NCBI GenBank assembly: GCA_041648505.1 | Contig: JBAZOY010000005.1 | Location: 4,949-68,948 of the forward strand | Direction: 5' to 3' | Source: JBAZOY01 sp041648505 | GTDB taxonomy: Bacteria; Desulfobacterota; Syntrophia; Syntrophales; CG2-30-49-12 | Length of the DNA stretch: 64,000 nt | In this document: piece by piece, positions 63,034 to 64,000 of the stretch | How positions within the stretch are numbered: the first letter of the stretch is position 1 | Layout: each line of letters begins with the position of its first letter | Position numbers and translations under genes: made by a program | The notes under the pieces: generated by a model | What the model was told of the DNA's origin: nothing | The model's database searches: none | Seen by the model: the letters and a program-made list of their open reading frames with translations, nothing else

Positions 63034-64000
63034 TCAGTGGTTCTGAGAAGCCAGCTTAATTTCATTTAGATGTTTTATGGCAAAACCGATGGTTGGATCT
63101 ATACTTAATGCCTTTTTAAACATGGAGACAGCTTCTTCCGTCTCTCCCTTCTCTTTTAGATTCACACCTATATTGGCATAATCAATAGCAGAGTTTGGGT
63201 CTATCTCTACAGCCTTCAGGAAACATTCAATAGCCTGATCATATTCCTTCAATTTAAAATAACAATAACCCATCCAGTTATAAACGTCCTTTCTGCCCTC
63301 CTCCGCATCTCCGGCCTTTTTTAATACCGGGATTGCGTCTTCATACCTTTCCATTTCTTTGTAACATAAGCCGAGGTGAAGGTATATATTGCTCAGGTCT
63401 TCCCTCTCAGGCCGGCAGGCAAGTGCATTCTTGAAATAGTCCGTTGCGACCTTCGGGTTCAGCATCCCCAGGTGGCAGATGCCCATGTAATAATAGACGG
63501 GGCTTTTATTTATGAAAAACTCCTCTGCCTTATTCATTATGGCAAGGCCGTCTTCATATTCCTCAATGTTGATATGACTAACCCCGGTATAAAAAAATAA
63601 ATCACCCAGGGGAAGCTGATCAGATCCCAGGTTCAGGGCGTCATTGAACCTGTCGATAGCCTCTATATAATCCTTGAGATTAAACTCACACAGACCCTTA
63701 TAGTAATAAATCATTGCCGAAGACGGGAGATATCTTTCCGCCTCATTGAGGGCAGCCATGGCCTTATCGACTTTATTCTGCCGGAGATGACATAATGCCT
63801 TGGAAACGAGGATGTTCCCCATATCCGGAAAATCTCTTTCACTCCGGTTTTCCAGTATCCGATCAAACTGCCTCAGGGCGCCGTCATATTCTTCCCGTTT
63901 GACCAGTGCCATGCCAAGATGAAAGGAGATAACGCCGGCTTCTTTTTCGCGCTCATTTATCTTGAGGGTATCGTCCATAAGGTCAAGGGATTCCACAGAG
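63034..64000 (-). CDS. Tetratricopeptide-repeat protein (N-terminus outside window)
   Basis: At least 321 residues of tandem 34-residue TPR helices, for example VYNWMGYCYFKLKEYDQAIE and AIDYANIGVNLKEKGETEEA. About eight or nine repeats are visible, giving a protein-binding solenoid. The frame is open to the window edge and the GTG at 63996 is not convincing, so the true start is probably upstream. No signal peptide is visible in the part present. The function is unknown beyond protein contact. Confidence 0.85.
   Translation of the reverse strand, partial: SVESLDLMDDTLKINEREKEAGVISFHLGMALVKREEYDGALRQFDRILENRSERDFPDMGNILVSKALCHLRQNKVDKAMAALNEAERYLPSSAMIYYYKGLCEFNLKDYIEAIDRFNDALNLGSDQLPLGDLFFYTGVSHINIEEYEDGLAIMNKAEEFFINKSPVYYYMGICHLGMLNPKVATDYFKNALACRPEREDLSNIYLHLGLCYKEMERYEDAIPVLKKAGDAEEGRKDVYNWMGYCYFKLKEYDQAIECFLKAVEIDPNSAIDYANIGVNLKEKGETEEAVSMFKKALSIDPTIGFAIKHLNEIKLASQNH

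Noticed and set aside
1..64000. CRISPR array or long tandem repeats
   Set aside because: No regularly spaced repeats were seen on reading through the window.

Overview
The window looks like part of the chromosome of a deltaproteobacterium (Desulfobacterota, perhaps near the Syntrophia). This is inferred from gene content: a TmcB/DsrK-like iron-sulfur protein with its membrane cytochrome-b-type partner, a split methylmalonyl-CoA mutase, a stand-alone B12-dependent methionine synthase activation domain, and typical Gram-negative genes (lptD, secG, sppA). No rRNA genes, CRISPR arrays or intact mobile elements were found.

Layout. 1-2.2 kb: the end of a probable SNF2-type helicase-like gene followed by an Hsp70/actin-fold ATPase (+ strand). 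2.6-9.8 kb: housekeeping genes on the - strand, in order of transcription folC-lptD and rplM-rpsI-argC-cysS. 10-42.5 kb: a large accessory block, entirely on the - strand. 43.1-46.5 kb: gap-tpiA-secG-tRNA-Leu(GAG) and nth (- strand). 47-49.6 kb: a zinc/manganese-type ABC transporter (+). 49.7 kb: tRNA-Glu. 49.8-55.4 kb: the B12 activation protein, a sensor kinase, a response regulator, a HEAT-repeat protein, a Usp protein and the Tmc-like redox pair (-). 56.1-58.2 kb: methylmalonyl-CoA mutase (+). 58.5-64 kb: an orphan sigma-region-4 protein (+), then cmk-rpsA-sppA-ihfB and a TPR protein (-).

The accessory block is the main attraction. Reading in the direction of transcription it starts with two megasynthases of the Pfa-like (polyunsaturated fatty acid synthase-like, 'secondary lipid') type. 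The first, 2745 aa, is ER-like/ER-like-KS-AT-ACP-KR-DH. The second, 1598 aa, is KS-AT-DH-phosphopantetheinyl transferase. They are followed by a free acyl carrier protein, an alkaline-phosphatase-fold phosphodiesterase, an alpha/beta hydrolase, a beta-propeller protein, a PqqD-like/degenerate-M50/HlyD fusion, a sulfotransferase, a protein of unknown function, secreted esterases and a TolC/NodT-type outer-membrane lipoprotein. I infer that the cluster makes, tailors (possibly sulfates) and exports an unusual lipid or polyketide. Two adjacent proteins, the HlyD fusion and the unknown protein, share an ungapped 111-residue module with 57 identical positions by hand count. I do not recognise this module, and it may be the signature of an undescribed export system.

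The downstream end of the block (about 10-17.6 kb) is decaying. It holds a frameshifted trypsin-like protease, a frameshifted esterase, degenerate IS1634- and IS256-type transposase pieces, and the last ~42 codons of a second HlyD-type exporter beside folC. At its upstream end the block borders the 3' end of tRNA-Leu(GAG), a classic integration position, but no flanking direct repeat was seen. All homology calls are from recognition of motifs by eye; no database search was run.
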